NCBI GenBank assembly: GCA_965655625.1
Contig: CBFHHA010000009.1
Span: 1 to 64,000 of the forward strand
Direction of reading: 5' to 3'
From: CAJJDF01 sp965655625
GTDB taxonomy: Bacteria > Bacteroidota > Bacteroidia > Flavobacteriales_D > CAJJDF01
DNA: 64,000 bases
Made by a program: the position numbers and the translations under genes. The notes beneath the pieces were generated by a model. It was given only the letters and a program-made list of their open reading frames with translations. It searched no databases and was not told where the DNA came from. Below, piece after piece: positions 63,447-64,000 of this stretch. Numbering within the stretch: the first letter of the stretch is position 1; the number at the start of each line of letters is the position of its first letter.

Positions 63447-64000
63447 TCATCTCAGTAAATTAACATGGCCGAATATCTCTTTAGGACCATCCAAAGTATA
63501 ATTTATTACTATCCGATATACATACGTATCGTTTTTACATAATTCTCCCTTTTTATTTGTTCCATCCCACCCATATTTATAATCATTTGATTCAAATATA
63601 ATCTCACCCCATCTATTAAAAATCAATAATTCATATTCTTCAGGTGTTGTTAAAACAGGAAGGAAAATTTCATTTCGTCCATCTCCATTTGGTGTAAATA
63701 CATTAGGAACAAAGAGGTCTGACTTTACAAATACTATCCCAACGACAGAATCTTTGCAACCTAAATGATTCATCACGGTTAAAGAAGGATAGAAATATCC
63801 ATCTTCTGAATAATTATGGTTTATCACTGAAAAAGGAGAAATAATTCGACCATCACCCGAATAAAAAGTTGAAGATGTGTAATTTTTCGAATTATCGGTA
63901 AAAAATACTTCAGAATCATATCCTGGCACAACTATTTTTAAAGGTGAAAAACTGGCAATAGGACTTGGTAATACAGTTATAAAAGAGGGAATTGTTAGGG
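63447..64000 (-). CDS. T9SS type-B client, 3' part (partial)
   Basis: At least 184 residues; the frame stays open to the window end, so the N-terminus is outside. A PKD-like piece (FYSGDGRIISPFSVINHNY) is followed by the gliding-motility CTD: VPNVFTPNGDGRNEIF, LIFNRWGEIIFESND, WDGTNKKGEL, EIFGHVNLLR. Resembles the CTDs at 28730 and 31525. It is convergent with the broken lamin-tail gene. Confidence 0.85.
   Translation of the reverse strand, partial: LTIPSFITVLPSPIASFSPLKIVVPGYDSEVFFTDNSKNYTSSTFYSGDGRIISPFSVINHNYSEDGYFYPSLTVMNHLGCKDSVVGIVFVKSDLFVPNVFTPNGDGRNEIFLPVLTTPEEYELLIFNRWGEIIFESNDYKYGWDGTNKKGELCKNDTYVYRIVINYTLDGPKEIFGHVNLLR

Noticed and set aside
1..64000. Mobile elements, prophage, rRNA or tRNA genes
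   Set aside because: No transposase, integrase, phage or RNA-gene signatures were seen on either strand; the only repeats are short palindromes.

Overview
The window is about 64 kb of AT-rich chromosome from a member of the Bacteroidota, most likely order Flavobacteriales (Cryomorphaceae/Crocinitomicaceae-like; I cannot fix the family by eye). Evidence: several proteins end in type IX secretion (T9SS) sorting domains; the OmpA/TPR/beta-propeller lipoprotein has the PorE layout; promoters match the phylum's TTG-N17-23-TAnnTTTG pattern; Shine-Dalgarno sequences are rare; and many families present (DUF4139, BatA, EttA, MlaD next to an amidase, LptD, short AMP nucleosidase) are typical of the group. 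There are no rRNA, tRNA, CRISPR, phage or insertion-sequence genes that I can see. About 50 protein genes are called, packed closely and mostly housekeeping.

Layout. 1-5.8 kb: 3' part of a fused SpmA/SpmB membrane protein, isochorismate synthase (menaquinone), a secreted DUF4412/GLPGLI-like protein, a family 2 glycosyltransferase, AnmK, and a MarC gene interrupted by an in-frame TGA. 6-9 kb: acyl-CoA dehydrogenase, a LOG-family phosphoribohydrolase and a conserved protein of unknown function. 9-14 kb (minus strand): a cysteine-rich heterodisulfide-reductase-like protein, a HAD phosphatase, a membrane Fe-S protein, MlaD and a cell-wall amidase. 14-19.3 kb (plus): LptD, an outer-membrane barrel protein and the PorE-like lipoprotein. 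19.4-22.2 kb: malic enzyme and pyrophosphatase. 22.3-31.4 kb (minus): RNase Z, Tag, a lipoprotein, FolD, Ffh, ArgS, a T9SS type-B client and MurB. 31.5-35.4 kb: a 1286-residue T9SS client. 35.4-43.5 kb: an HsdR-N-like single-domain protein, DUF4139, SurE, a zinc-ribbon protein, aminotransferase, a broken ClbS/DfsB gene, AMP nucleosidase, Maf, NlpC/P60 and Ndk. 43.6-49 kb: LhgO, thioesterase, RlmH, SPFH protein and EttA. 49-58.6 kb: a secreted unknown, a T9SS type-A client, M1 and M3 peptidases, pirin and a BatA-domain protein. 58.7-64 kb: an EamA transporter, Asd, a broken lamin-tail-domain secreted protein and the 3' part of another T9SS client.

How the genes fit together: several groups concern the envelope (LptD for LPS export, MlaD for phospholipid transport, amidase and NlpC/P60 for wall cleavage, AnmK for wall recycling, MurB for precursor synthesis, PorE-like plus five T9SS clients for secretion). 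Others belong to central metabolism and translation (ffh-folD, argS, EttA, RlmH).

The most unusual signal is a set of damaged or odd reading frames in an otherwise healthy region: marC (in-frame TGA), ClbS/DfsB (two +1 shifts, one in a G8 tract), a lamin-tail protein (signal-peptide frameshift plus in-frame TAA), and an lptD with no ATG. These are either real decay or phase variation, or assembly errors; I cannot separate the two without reads. A second signal is a family of dispersed palindromic intergenic elements. I did not find a convincing wholly new multi-gene system.
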